A program made the translations under genes and the position numbers. Shown here in pieces: positions 50,491 through 59,279 of a DNA stretch of 64,000 nt. The first letter of the stretch is position 1. Each line of letters begins with the position of its first letter. The DNA is taken from NCBI GenBank assembly GCA_965227645.1, contig OZ245773.1:3224001-3288000 (forward strand). Direction: 5' to 3'. The notes under the pieces were generated by a model. It did no database searches, had not been told where the DNA came from, and was given only the letters and a program-made list of their open reading frames with translations. Source of the DNA: Flavimaribacter sp024343425. Lineage in GTDB: Bacteria; Pseudomonadota; Alphaproteobacteria; Rhizobiales; Rhizobiaceae.

Positions 50491-52023
50491 TTACTGGTTG
50501 CCCGGCGAACCGGCGGCCAACTCTTCCATCACGTTGTCGAGCGAGAAGCTGCCCGGTTTCTGGCGCGGCGGAAACTCCTTGAAGCTCTGCAGCCAGTTGG
50601 CGACATAGGCCGAAGCCGGCGCAATCGCGAACATGCGCTCGATCCACCAGCGCTGATAGCCCATCGCGTCCTCTTCTTCTGCGCGCTCGAATGGATCCAT
50701 GCGCAGATTGGTCAGCGAAGGCGCGCGAAGTTTCTCGAACGGCGTCGTCCAGACCCTCATGCCCTCTGCATTCTGGCGCAGGAAGGTGACCTTCCAGTCG
50801 TCATAGCGCAGCGCCGCGACGTCGCCGTCGTCGGTCCAGTAGATGAAGTCGTGACGCGGCCAATCGCCTTCGCCCTTGAAGGCGGGCAGCAGATTGTAGC
50901 CGTCCAGGTGCACGTGGTATTCGCGACCGATCGCCTGAACGCCGCCTTCCAGCAACTGCGCCTTGATGTCGGGATTGCCCGCCGCGGCAAGCAGCGTCGG
51001 CAACATGTCCTCATGGGCGGCAAGGTCGTTGATCACGGTCCCGGGCTCGATCACGCCCGGCCAGCGGATCATCGTCGGAACCCGAAAGCCGCCTTCCCAC
51101 TGGGTGTTCTTCTCGCCCTTGAACATGGTCGTTCCGCCATCGGGCCAGGTGAACGTCTCCGCGCCGTTGTCGGTGGAGTACATCACGATGGTGTTGTCGG
51201 CGATTCCGAGTTCGTCCAGCTTGTCGAGCAACTGGCCGACATCGGCGTCATGCTGCGCCATGCCGTCGGCGTAGATGCCGTACCCTGTCTTGCCATCCCA
51301 CTCGGGCGGCAGATGCGTGAAGATGTGCATGCGCGTGGAATTCCACCAGACGAAGAACGGTTTGCCCTGCGCGTGCGCCCGGTCGATGAAATCGAGGGCG
51401 GCTGCGGTGGTTTCCTGGTCGACGGTTTCCATACGCTTGCGCGTCAGCGGACCTGTGTCCTCGATGTCTCCGTCAGCGGAAGAGTGGATCACGCCGCGCG
51501 GTCCGAAGTTCTCACGGAATTCCGGGGATTTGGGGTAATCCGCATTTTCCGGCTCTTCTTCCGCATTGAGATGGTAGAGGTTGCCGAAAAACTCGTCGAA
51601 GCCGTGATTGGTCGGCAGCATTTCATCGCGATCGCCCAGATGGTTCTTGCCGAACTGTCCCGTAGCGTAACCAAGCGGCTTGAGCAAACCGGCGATCGTC
51701 GGATCCTCGATTTTCATGCCTTCCGGCGCCCCCGGCAGACCCACCTTGGTCAAACCGGTCCGGATCGGCGACTGGCCGGTAACGAACGCGGCGCGTCCGG
51801 CTGTGCAGCTCTGCTGGCCATACCAATCCGTGAAAAGAGCGCCTTCATGTGCGACACGATCGATATTAGGCGTGCGAAATCCCATCATTCCGTGGTTGTA
51901 GGCGCTGGTGTTGAATTGGCCGATGTCATCACCCCAGATGATGAGGATATTTGGCTTGTCCTCTTGAGCATTTGCGAGTGTGACGCCCAAGAACAAAGCG
52001 CCGATCGTGTACAACAGTCGCAT
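50491..52023 (-). CDS. Sulfatase (arylsulfatase), exported
   Basis: This 510-residue sulfatase has a signal peptide (MRLLYTIGALFLGVTLANA) and the alkaline-phosphatase-like core: NILIIWGDDIG with the first metal Asp pair, then SCTAGRAAFVTGQ, where Cys73 would be oxidised to formylglycine, and YSTDNGAETFTWPDGG. The C-x-A-x-R form is a known variant of the C-x-P-x-R signature. It would free sulfate from an ester in the periplasm. A near-palindrome at 52044-52080 lies in its promoter. No maturation enzyme gene is in the window. Confidence 0.9.
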   Translation of the reverse strand: MRLLYTIGALFLGVTLANAQEDKPNILIIWGDDIGQFNTSAYNHGMMGFRTPNIDRVAHEGALFTDWYGQQSCTAGRAAFVTGQSPIRTGLTKVGLPGAPEGMKIEDPTIAGLLKPLGYATGQFGKNHLGDRDEMLPTNHGFDEFFGNLYHLNAEEEPENADYPKSPEFRENFGPRGVIHSSADGDIEDTGPLTRKRMETVDQETTAAALDFIDRAHAQGKPFFVWWNSTRMHIFTHLPPEWDGKTGYGIYADGMAQHDADVGQLLDKLDELGIADNTIVMYSTDNGAETFTWPDGGTTMFKGEKNTQWEGGFRVPTMIRWPGVIEPGTVINDLAAHEDMLPTLLAAAGNPDIKAQLLEGGVQAIGREYHVHLDGYNLLPAFKGEGDWPRHDFIYWTDDGDVAALRYDDWKVTFLRQNAEGMRVWTTPFEKLRAPSLTNLRMDPFERAEEEDAMGYQRWWIERMFAIAPASAYVANWLQSFKEFPPRQKPGSFSLDNVMEELAAGSPGNQ

Positions 52024-52043
52024 CTTTTCCTCCCGATTTGATA

Positions 52044-52080
52044 AATAAAGGTTAGGGAACGCAATTACCCTATCTTTATT
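52044..52080. promoter_or_regulatory. Imperfect palindrome upstream of the sulfatase gene
   Basis: AATAAAGGTTAGGG (52044-52057) is inverted against CCCTATCTTTATT (52068-52080), with small mismatches. It lies 20 bases before the sulfatase start. I found no matching copy in front of the second sulfatase gene. Confidence 0.45.
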
Positions 52081-52190
52081 ACAGCAATGTTAGAAGTCCT
52101 GCCGGTAAAACTCCAATTTCTTGTTGTTCTGTGGAGCGTACTCGTGTGCTCGTCATGAAACCACTTGCGGGTTTCTGAAAAGACGACTTT

Positions 52191-52988
52191 TCAGCCTGCC
52201 TCGTGAACGAGCCTTACATAGAGATGCCAGGTCGCGTGCCCGAGGATCGGAAAGATGAAGATGACACCCAGAAGCAGCGGTGCGACGGCCAGCAGGGTCA
52301 GGGCGCCGATGATCGCGCCCCAGCCCAGCATGACCAGGGGACTTTTGTGGACTGTCTTCAAACTCGTGATCATGGCGGTCACGAAGTCCACGTCTTTGTC
52401 GAGCAACAGCGGCATGCCGATAACTGTTATCGAATAGAGAACCGTCGCCAGAAAAGCGCCAACAAGCGTTCCGACAATCAGAAAACCGGCGCCCTCGCTT
52501 GTCGTCAGCACGACGGACACCAGCTCATTCATGGACGAAACGGACTGCCACTGCAGAAAGATCGCGAACAAAAGCCGCACCTGATAGGCCCAGATCCAGA
52601 AGACGAACAGCACGACGAACGCCATCCAGCCGAATTCGCGGCGTTGCTGTTTGAATATCACCAGAAATATGTCCGAAGCCGTAAAGGGTTCCGAACGCGC
52701 CAGCCGGCGCGACATCTCGTAGAGCCCCGCCGCCAAAAAAGGCGCGACGAGCGGAAAGCCGACGCTGACAAGCACCACGAACCAGATCTGCTGGAATACG
52801 AGAAAGCCCGAGAGCAAAACGGCGCCGAGCAGAGCGTAGAACAGCCCGAAAAAGAGACTGAGACCGGGTCGAACCAGGAAATCCTGCGCACCGGCCCGCA
52901 AGGCCAGTTTTACGTCTTCGAAAGTCGCGGCCTTGACCGCCAGCTTTATCGGCTGAGCCGAATAGTGTTCCTGTTGACCAGCATCCAT
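52191..52988 (-). CDS. DUF2189-family membrane protein
   Basis: This 265-residue protein has six hydrophobic segments, starting GLSLFFGLFYALLGAVLLSG, and matches the DUF2189 family: the opening VKLALRAGAQDFLVRPGLSLFFG and the central AAGLYEMSRRLARSEPFTASDIF. The ATG at 52988 follows GGGAGG by ten bases, better than a GTG six codons earlier. The function is unknown. It lies between the first sulfatase gene and the first duplicated module. Confidence 0.85.
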   Translation of the reverse strand: MDAGQQEHYSAQPIKLAVKAATFEDVKLALRAGAQDFLVRPGLSLFFGLFYALLGAVLLSGFLVFQQIWFVVLVSVGFPLVAPFLAAGLYEMSRRLARSEPFTASDIFLVIFKQQRREFGWMAFVVLFVFWIWAYQVRLLFAIFLQWQSVSSMNELVSVVLTTSEGAGFLIVGTLVGAFLATVLYSITVIGMPLLLDKDVDFVTAMITSLKTVHKSPLVMLGWGAIIGALTLLAVAPLLLGVIFIFPILGHATWHLYVRLVHEAG

Positions 52989-53213
52989 GTTTCCCGGGCC
53001 TCCCACCCCGCGCTTGGCTGCCGCCTCGCGAGGCCACAGTCTAGATCAAGGCGCGTGTAAATAAAACGGCGCCGTCAATTTAAACGCCGAGACAAAACAG
53101 GAACAAACTGATGCATGGCGCGCCGAACTGTGCTATAAGGGGAGAAGCCCGCCAGCCGTCTCGGGAGTAGCCGAATCCGGCCCCGATGGTTTGACATAGC
53201 CGAAAAAGCCGGA

Positions 53214-53331
53214 TTCCCGAAACAAAGCCAGATCGTAAATCAGCGTTTCCCGAAACAAAGCCAGACCGCAAATCGGCATTTCCCGAAACAAAGCCAGACC
53301 GCAAATCGGCATTTCCCGAAACAAAGCCAAA
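53214..53331. repeat. 33-bp tandem array, four units (copy A)
   Basis: TTCCCGAAACAAAGCCAGA or a one-base variant begins at 53214, 53247, 53280 and 53313, an exact 33-base step. The 14-base interval is also repeated, near CCGCAAATCGGCAT. The array lies 42 bases beyond the stop codon of the DnaB-like gene, so it would be in that gene's 3' region. The last unit is truncated. Confidence 0.92.
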
Positions 53332-53372
53332 TATTCACTAAGCCCTGAAATTCCTTTATATCATTGTTTTTA

Positions 53373-54089
53373 TTATGTTTTAAATTTCACATCAGAAAAA
53401 CTCATTTCGCCATCATGCAGAAAACAGGTCTTTGAAAAGATTTCAGGCCCGATCCTGTTCGGCGCATTGATGTCTCCGATCTCCGGCAAAGGTCGGATTT
53501 CGGGATCGTAAGACCGATGAACCTGTGAAAGGAAAACAAGGATAACGCCCCGTGTTCTCGCAAAATGTTGCAGATCTTCCAACTGGACTGAAAGTTCCGG
53601 CTTGCTGCGCTGCTGGTCGAGAATTTGCAGATAATCGACAACGGCCAGCGTTCCGGGCGGCGCGGGCTTCAATGTGTCCATGATCAGCGCGGCGCTGATG
53701 TCGTCGGAGGTGACAATGGTCAGGTTTCGGAAGGACGCATCAGGCGCGAGCGAGGCCAAAATGGCGTCCACCTCCTGGCGTGTATAGACGAGTGAAAAGA
53801 AGGCCGCCTTGCGATTGTGCGCCAGAGCTTCGATCAGCATTTCGAGACCAAGCAGGGTTTTGCCCTGTCCCGGACGGGCGCCGAGAAGCACCAGGTCACC
53901 GTCACTCAGCCGCGCGAGAATTGACCTGGCCGGACAATCTTGCGCCGCCGCCACGGAAAGCAGGCTCCACGTCGCGAACCCCTCCCGGCGGGCGACCGTG
54001 TCGAGCGCCTTGTTAAGAGCGATGTTCTTTTCGCGAGAAAGCAGTCTGGCCTGGCGTTTCAACCGGTAGATAGGAGCAGAAAATTTCAT
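53373..54089 (-). CDS. DnaB-like (RecA-fold) ATPase, copy A
   Basis: This 238-residue protein has an N-terminal helical domain (about residues 1-48, SREKNIALNKALDTVARREGFATW), then a single RecA-fold ATPase: Walker A GARPGQGKT at about 70-78, Walker B TLAVVDYLQIL with Asp152, and the sensor VILVFLSQVHR. This resembles the C-terminal domain of replicative helicase DnaB, without its N-terminal domain. GGAGG precedes the ATG. The second copy at 58271 differs at only a few residues. Role unknown; it may act on DNA near the repeat arrays. Confidence 0.8.
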   Translation of the reverse strand: MKFSAPIYRLKRQARLLSREKNIALNKALDTVARREGFATWSLLSVAAAQDCPARSILARLSDGDLVLLGARPGQGKTLLGLEMLIEALAHNRKAAFFSLVYTRQEVDAILASLAPDASFRNLTIVTSDDISAALIMDTLKPAPPGTLAVVDYLQILDQQRSKPELSVQLEDLQHFARTRGVILVFLSQVHRSYDPEIRPLPEIGDINAPNRIGPEIFSKTCFLHDGEMSFSDVKFKT

Positions 54090-54292
54090 TCGGAGAACCT
54101 CCGTTGCGAGCAACAACGCAACCCCTCCTCATGCGCGCCCGAACAGATGGTTCGACAATGAAACTGCCCCGTATGTCGAATACTTCCCCGGTCGGAGGGA
54201 GGGAGGCGCGGGCCAAGCCTGATTCGAAAAATTGCAGACAACAGATACCGGAGTTAAGTTTGGCAGCGAATTTCGCGCTTGAGATGCAGACG

Positions 54293-55270
54293 TTAATTAG
54301 TTCTACGGAAGCCAGTTGGCTGCAATCCTGTCCATCTGAGAAACGCACGATTGAAATTCGCCTGGTTACTGTAGCCGAGTCCCAGGGCAATGTCGGCAAG
54401 GCCGTCCTTGCCTTCCGCGATCAGTCTTTTGGCCTCGTCAGATCGTGTGATATCGACGAGTTCTTCAAACGTGATCCCGAATTTGCCTAATCTGCGCTGC
54501 AAGGTGCGCTTGTTGACGCACATTCGCCTCGCGATCGTATCCAGGTTCGCAGATCCTTCCGGAAGCAGCTCAATTATCAGGCGCGCGCAATCTATGATGC
54601 TGGCAATATCAGAAGCGCCTCGCAGCCTCGGCGTGGTCACCGGCATGTCAAGCAAATCGCGGTCAATAATGATGGAGTTACTCTTTTGGCCGAACTCCAG
54701 TTTCTCGCCGAGAAATTCCTCAAGGGCCGGAACTGAACGGGAATGATTTAAGGCTAGGTGCATGCGTACGCCGTCCGGTTGGCCAGCGAGCAATGCGATC
54801 GTTCGAAGGACAGCAAGAGTCCCAAGTTCGAATTGCAACGGATCGGCGTCGATACGGCCCTCAAATCTGAAGTGCAGGCTTTCGAAACCAGTTGTACCTT
54901 CGACGCGCAATATAGCGCCGCGATGGATGAGGCCCAGTTCGTGGCTGGCGATTTTCAGCGCCTCGCCGATGGTGGACGCGGCCAGGATACGAGACCCGAA
55001 CGCATCGAGATCCGTTAGCTCGATATGCGATCCGACTTGCGCTCCAAAATAGGGATTTCCAGCCATAGTAACGGCTTTCTCCACCAGCGTGAAGCAGTAG
55101 TCACGCGGCAACCACACCGCTCCCTGGAGGAAGATGTTCGGCGACAGGCCGGCGCGTGAAAGGAACTCAAGCGGAGAAACTGAATATTTTTCGAGAACCG
55201 TCGGCACCCGCATCAATGAAAGACTGCTTATCGCCGGATCTGCAGATAGTCGCAAACTCAAGTATCTCAC
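54293..55270 (-). CDS. AraC-family regulator (OruR-like)
   Basis: This 325-residue AraC-type regulator has the N-terminal arabinose-binding-like domain of the OruR/PcaR-like group (LPRDYCFTLVEKAVTMAGNPYFGAQVGSHIELTDLDAFG) and two C-terminal helix-turn-helices: NLDTIARRMCVNKRTLQRRLGKFGITFEELV and ADIALGLGYSNQANFNRAFLRWTGLQPTGFR. It is divergent from the arylsulfatase gene that begins 140 bases away and is the likely activator of that gene. Both lie between the two direct 1.2-kb copies. Confidence 0.9.
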   Translation of the reverse strand: MRYLSLRLSADPAISSLSLMRVPTVLEKYSVSPLEFLSRAGLSPNIFLQGAVWLPRDYCFTLVEKAVTMAGNPYFGAQVGSHIELTDLDAFGSRILAASTIGEALKIASHELGLIHRGAILRVEGTTGFESLHFRFEGRIDADPLQFELGTLAVLRTIALLAGQPDGVRMHLALNHSRSVPALEEFLGEKLEFGQKSNSIIIDRDLLDMPVTTPRLRGASDIASIIDCARLIIELLPEGSANLDTIARRMCVNKRTLQRRLGKFGITFEELVDITRSDEAKRLIAEGKDGLADIALGLGYSNQANFNRAFLRWTGLQPTGFRRTN

Positions 55271-55409
55271 CCCATTCTACTGTCGCGAAATGAGAAGACA
55301 CATCCGCATTAAAAGAATAACATCAAAGTGAACTTGCCGGCTTGACGCATGTCAATGCCCACAGGACCATTCCTTGATGAACTTTATTGGTGCACTGATG
55401 GAGGAGATC

Positions 55410-57920
55410 ATGCATTTCAAATTCTTCGTTTATTCGGCCGCCCTTGCCCTGATCGTTGGCGCGACCGACAGCGCCATGGCCCAGCAAGTCACCGGCGTGC
55501 TCGGTTCGCCAAGCGCCACGTCGACGATCGAAGGCAAACAGCTTCCGGCGCCAGACCCGAAATTCGGCGGCGCCATCAAGCATGACGCGCTTGAATCCAC
55601 GCCCTGGTGGGCGCCGCGTATCGTTCCGCCGAAAGACGCTCCCAATATTTTACTGATCATCACGGACGACGCCGGTTTCGCTGTGCCGAGCACCTTCGGC
55701 GGCGTCATTCCCACTCCGACGCTGGACCGGGTCGCCGAAGAAGGTCTGCGATACAATAACATTCACTCGACTGCACTGTGTTCTCCGACGCGCGCGGCGC
55801 TGATCACCGGACGCAACCATCATTCCGCGGGTTTTGGGGTGATTTCGGAACAGTCGACCGGCTTTCCTGGCTACAACAGCATCATCGCCGAGGACAAGGC
55901 CACCATTGGCCGCATTCTGCTCGACAACGGCTACGCCACGTCCTGGTTTGGAAAAGACCACAACACTCCGGCATTTGCAGCAAGCCAGGTCGGGCCTTTC
56001 GACCAGTGGCCGACTGGAATGGGCTTTGAATATTTCTACGGATTCGTCGGCGGAGACGCCAATCAGTGGCAACCGAACCTGTTCCGCAACACGACCCAGA
56101 TCTACCCTTTCGAAGGCAAACCTGGCTGGAACCTGACGACAGGGATGGCCGACGATGCGATTGATTACCTCAATCGCATCAACCAGACCATGCCGGACAA
56201 GCCGTTCTTCATCAAATATGCGCCGGGCGCGACCCATGCGCCTCATCATCCGACAAAGGAGTGGGTGGAAAAAATCAGTTCCATGCACCTGTTCGACGAG
56301 GGCTGGAACAAGCTTCGCGAACAGATCTTCGAAAATCAGAAGCGTCTGGGCGTGATCCCTCAGGACACGCAGTTGGAGCCGTGGCCGAAAGACGTTCTGA
56401 AGAATTGGGACGAGCTGACACCGGAAGACAAAAAGCTCTTCATCAAACAGGTGGAAGTCTTTGCCGCATACGCAGCCTACAACGACTACGAGATCGGTCG
56501 CGTCATCCAGACGATCGAGGATATGGGCAAGCTCGACAACACACTGATCATCTACATCAATGGCGACAATGGCACGAGCGCAGAGGGAGGCCCACTCGGA
56601 ACCCCCAACGAAGTCGCATTCTTCAACGGCGTCAACATGATGCCGGTCGAACAGCAGATGAAATGGTACGACGTCTGGGGAACCGAGATGACGTACAACC
56701 ACATGTCAGCCGGCTGGTCCTGGGCGTTCGACACGCCATTTACATGGTTCAAGCAGAATGCCTCCAAGCTCGGCGGCATTCGCCAGAACATGGCGATTTC
56801 CTGGCCCGCTCGCATCAAGGACAAGGGTGGTCTGCGCACCCAGTTCATGCACGTCATCGACGTCGTTCCAACACTTCTCGAGGCGACGGGCATACCGGCT
56901 CCGGAAACCGTCAACGGCATTCCCCAGGCGCCGATCGAAGGCACGAGTTTCGTCTATACCTTCGACAAGGAAAACGCCGAGGCGCCGTCGAGACACACAA
57001 CACAGTATTTCGAGATGATGGGACAATGGGCGCTCTATCACGAAGGCTGGCTGCTGAGCACAAAGGTCAACCGCGCGCCATGGGAAGCCTTCGGTCCCGC
57101 CAATCCTGATCCACTCAACAATCAGGTTCTTGAGCTGTATGACTTGAACACGGATTTCAGCCAATCGCAGAATATCGCCGACCAGCATCCGGACAAGGTC
57201 AAGGAACTGAAAGCATTGTTTATCGAGGAGGCGGAAAAATACCAGGTCTTCCCGATGGATGCTTCCGTCGCCGCCCGCATCGTCGCGCCGCGGCCAAACA
57301 TTACCGCCGGTCGTTCCGAGTTCGTCTACACGCATCCAATGGTGGGTCTGCCGCAGGGGGATTCGCCGCTGCTTCTCAACACGTCATACACGATCACTGC
57401 CGACATAGAAGTTCCCGAAGGCGGCGCAGAAGGCATGATTCTGACTTCGGGCGGAAGGTTCGCCGGATATGGCTTTTATTTGCTGGAAGGCAAGCCTGTG
57501 TTCCTGTGGAACCTCATCGATATCCACCGCATCAAATGGACCGGCCCGGATCCGCTGTCACCGGGCAAGCACAGCCTCGAATTCGACTTCAAATATGACG
57601 GAAGCGGTCCTGGCACGCTTGCTTACAACAATTTCGACGGCGTCGGACGCGGTGGCGTCGGAACACTCAAGGTCGACGGAAAGGTCGTGGATACGCAAAA
57701 GCTGGAACATACTCTACCGATGATCCTGCAGTGGGACGAATCCTTCGACATCGGCTCCGATACACTGACCGGCGTCAACGACGCGGACTACACCCCGCCT
57801 TTCCCGCTCACCGCAAAGCTGGAAAAACTGACACTGACGCTGGACCGGCCGCAACTGTCCGAGGAAGAGATCAAGACGCTGAAGGAGGGAATGAAAAAGG
57901 TCGAGGCTGGTCGCGAATAG
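55410..57920 (+). CDS. Arylsulfatase, exported
   Basis: This 836-residue arylsulfatase has a signal peptide (MHFKFFVYSAALALIVGATDSAMA) and the core NILLIITDDAGFAVPSTFGG, TALCSPTRAALITGRNHH with Cys124 as the formylglycine site (C-x-P-x-R), and IYINGDNGTSAEGGPLGTPNE. A C-terminal extension of about 170 residues is beta-rich. Its size fits large bacterial arylsulfatases of the AtsA type. The ATG at 55410 follows GGAGGAG. It would release sulfate from aryl or sugar esters, under control of the divergent AraC regulator. Confidence 0.9.
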   Translation: MHFKFFVYSAALALIVGATDSAMAQQVTGVLGSPSATSTIEGKQLPAPDPKFGGAIKHDALESTPWWAPRIVPPKDAPNILLIITDDAGFAVPSTFGGVIPTPTLDRVAEEGLRYNNIHSTALCSPTRAALITGRNHHSAGFGVISEQSTGFPGYNSIIAEDKATIGRILLDNGYATSWFGKDHNTPAFAASQVGPFDQWPTGMGFEYFYGFVGGDANQWQPNLFRNTTQIYPFEGKPGWNLTTGMADDAIDYLNRINQTMPDKPFFIKYAPGATHAPHHPTKEWVEKISSMHLFDEGWNKLREQIFENQKRLGVIPQDTQLEPWPKDVLKNWDELTPEDKKLFIKQVEVFAAYAAYNDYEIGRVIQTIEDMGKLDNTLIIYINGDNGTSAEGGPLGTPNEVAFFNGVNMMPVEQQMKWYDVWGTEMTYNHMSAGWSWAFDTPFTWFKQNASKLGGIRQNMAISWPARIKDKGGLRTQFMHVIDVVPTLLEATGIPAPETVNGIPQAPIEGTSFVYTFDKENAEAPSRHTTQYFEMMGQWALYHEGWLLSTKVNRAPWEAFGPANPDPLNNQVLELYDLNTDFSQSQNIADQHPDKVKELKALFIEEAEKYQVFPMDASVAARIVAPRPNITAGRSEFVYTHPMVGLPQGDSPLLLNTSYTITADIEVPEGGAEGMILTSGGRFAGYGFYLLEGKPVFLWNLIDIHRIKWTGPDPLSPGKHSLEFDFKYDGSGPGTLAYNNFDGVGRGGVGTLKVDGKVVDTQKLEHTLPMILQWDESFDIGSDTLTGVNDADYTPPFPLTAKLEKLTLTLDRPQLSEEEIKTLKEGMKKVEAGRE

Positions 57921-58142
57921 CCGCGCGCTACAAGAGGCGCACGGCCTGATTCAGCTAGCGAGCCACAGTCTAGTGCGAGGCGCGCGCAAATGGAACGGCG
58001 CGATCAATCCAAACCACGGAACATAACAAGAACTAACTAATGCATGGCGCGCCGAATTGTGCTATAAGGAGAAAAGCCCGCCAACCGTCTCGGGAGCAGC
58101 CGAAACCGGACCTGATGGTTTGTCATGGACGAGAAAACCGGA

Positions 58143-58228
58143 TTCCCGAAACAAAGCCAGACCGTAAATCAGGATTTCCCGAAACAAAGCCAGATCGCGA
58201 AATCAGCGTTTCCCGAAACAAAGCCAAA
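58143..58228. repeat. 33-bp tandem array, three units (copy B)
   Basis: The motif begins at 58143, 58176 and 58210, with steps of 33 and 34 bases. Units match those of copy A, including AAATCAG in the interval. The array again sits 42 bases beyond the stop of the DnaB-like gene. The gap 57921-58270 has no gene. Confidence 0.9.
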
Positions 58229-58270
58229 TTTTCGCCGAACCGCCGAAATTCTATTATAATGTTGTTTTTA

Positions 58271-58987
58271 TTATGTTTTTAATTCCACATCGGAAAAAAT
58301 CATTTCACCACCATGCAGAAAACAGGTCTTTGAAAAGATTTCAGGCCCGATCCTGTTCGGCGCATTGATGTCTCCGATCTCCGGCAAAGGCCGGATTTCG
58401 GGATCGTAAGACCGATGAAACTGTGAAAGGAAAACAAGGATAACGCCCCGTGTTCTCGCAAAATGTTGCAGATCTTCCATCTGGACTGAAAGTTCCGGCT
58501 TGCTGCGCTGCTGGTCGAGAATTTGCAGATAATCGACAACGGCCAGCGTTCCGGGCGGCGCGGGCTTCAATGTGTCCATGATCAGCGCGGCGCTGATGTC
58601 GTCGGAGGTGACAATGGTCAGGTTTCGGAAGGACGCATCAGGCGCGAGCGAGGCCAAAATGGCGTCCACCTCCTGGCGTGTATAGACGAGTGAAAAGAAG
58701 GCCGCCTTGCGATTGTGCGCCAGAGCTTCGATCAGCATTTCGAGACCAAGCAGGGTTTTGCCCTGTCCCGGACGGGCGCCGAGAAGCACCAGGTCACCGT
58801 CACTCAGCCGCGCGAGAATTGACCTGGCCGGACAATCTTGCGCCGCCGCCACGGAAAGCAGGCTCCACGTCGCGAACCCCTCCCGGCGGGCGACCGTGTC
58901 CAGCGCCTTGTTAAGAGCAATGTTCTTTTCGCGAGAAAGCAGTTTAGCCTGGCGTTTCAACCGGTAAATGGGAGCAGAAAATTTCAT
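58271..58987 (-). CDS. DnaB-like (RecA-fold) ATPase, copy B
   Basis: This copy has the same 238-residue length and motifs as the gene at 53373: Walker A GARPGQGKT and Walker B AVVDYLQIL. The two proteins differ by about seven residues, for example Arg/Lys at 14, Leu/Met in the VQ(L/M)EDL stretch, Val/Phe in SQ(V/F)HR, and several at the extreme C-terminus. All motifs are intact in both, so neither copy is an obvious pseudogene. GGAGG precedes the start. Confidence 0.8.
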   Translation of the reverse strand: MKFSAPIYRLKRQAKLLSREKNIALNKALDTVARREGFATWSLLSVAAAQDCPARSILARLSDGDLVLLGARPGQGKTLLGLEMLIEALAHNRKAAFFSLVYTRQEVDAILASLAPDASFRNLTIVTSDDISAALIMDTLKPAPPGTLAVVDYLQILDQQRSKPELSVQMEDLQHFARTRGVILVFLSQFHRSYDPEIRPLPEIGDINAPNRIGPEIFSKTCFLHGGEMIFSDVELKT

Positions 58988-59279
58988 TCGGAGAACCTCC
59001 GTTGCGGGCTTTGACGCAACCCCTCCTCATGCGCGCCCGAACAGATGGTTCGACAAAGAGACTGCCCCGTATGTCGAATACTTCCCCGGTCGGAGGGAGG
59101 GAGGCGCGGGCCAAGCCTGATTCGCAGCGTAACCGCATCGACATGCCCGGACAAGACCTCGAGACGATGCGGTCAAAGTCAGGCGCAAACGGCGTCCTCC
59201 GGGGAAAGAGCGCCGTGTCGGCAAGGAAAATCGATGCACTGTCGCAAATTTGGAAACCAGGAAAGGCTAACAGGAACCA

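Larger units (their letters stand above)
53028..54226. repeat. Direct 1.2-kb duplication, copy A
   Basis: This segment is repeated in the same orientation at 57957-59124. It contains a leader with GCATGGCGCGCCGAA, a 33-bp array of four units, the DnaB-like ATPase gene and its upstream region ending ...CCAAGCCTGATTCG. The two copies are identical for 420 bases (53583-54002), with more differences toward the ends and one extra array unit in copy A. Together the copies bracket an AraC gene and an arylsulfatase gene. Confidence 0.92.
57957..59124. repeat. Direct 1.2-kb duplication, copy B
   Basis: This is the second copy of the module at 53028-54226, in the same orientation. It has a three-unit array, the DnaB-like ATPase gene and the same upstream end. 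A short stretch next to the gene's start (GGGCTTTGACGC here, GAGCAACAACGC in copy A) differs by replacement. After 59124 the sequences diverge completely and a P-loop kinase gene follows. Confidence 0.92.

Noticed and set aside
53080..53304. Repeat protein with 11-residue SGFVSGNADLR units encoded by the array
   Set aside because: A 33-base repeat keeps several frames open by itself. No start signal is evident, the array in copy B has a 34-base step that would break the frame, and the composition is not protein-like.
53214..53331. Possible CRISPR array from the regular 33-bp steps at 53.2 and 58.1 kb
   Set aside because: The 14-base intervals are themselves repeated and too short for spacers, there are only three or four units, and no cas gene is near.
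53028..59124. A composite transposon
   Set aside because: No transposase, terminal inverted repeat or target-site duplication could be seen at the ends of either module, so I describe it only as a direct duplication.
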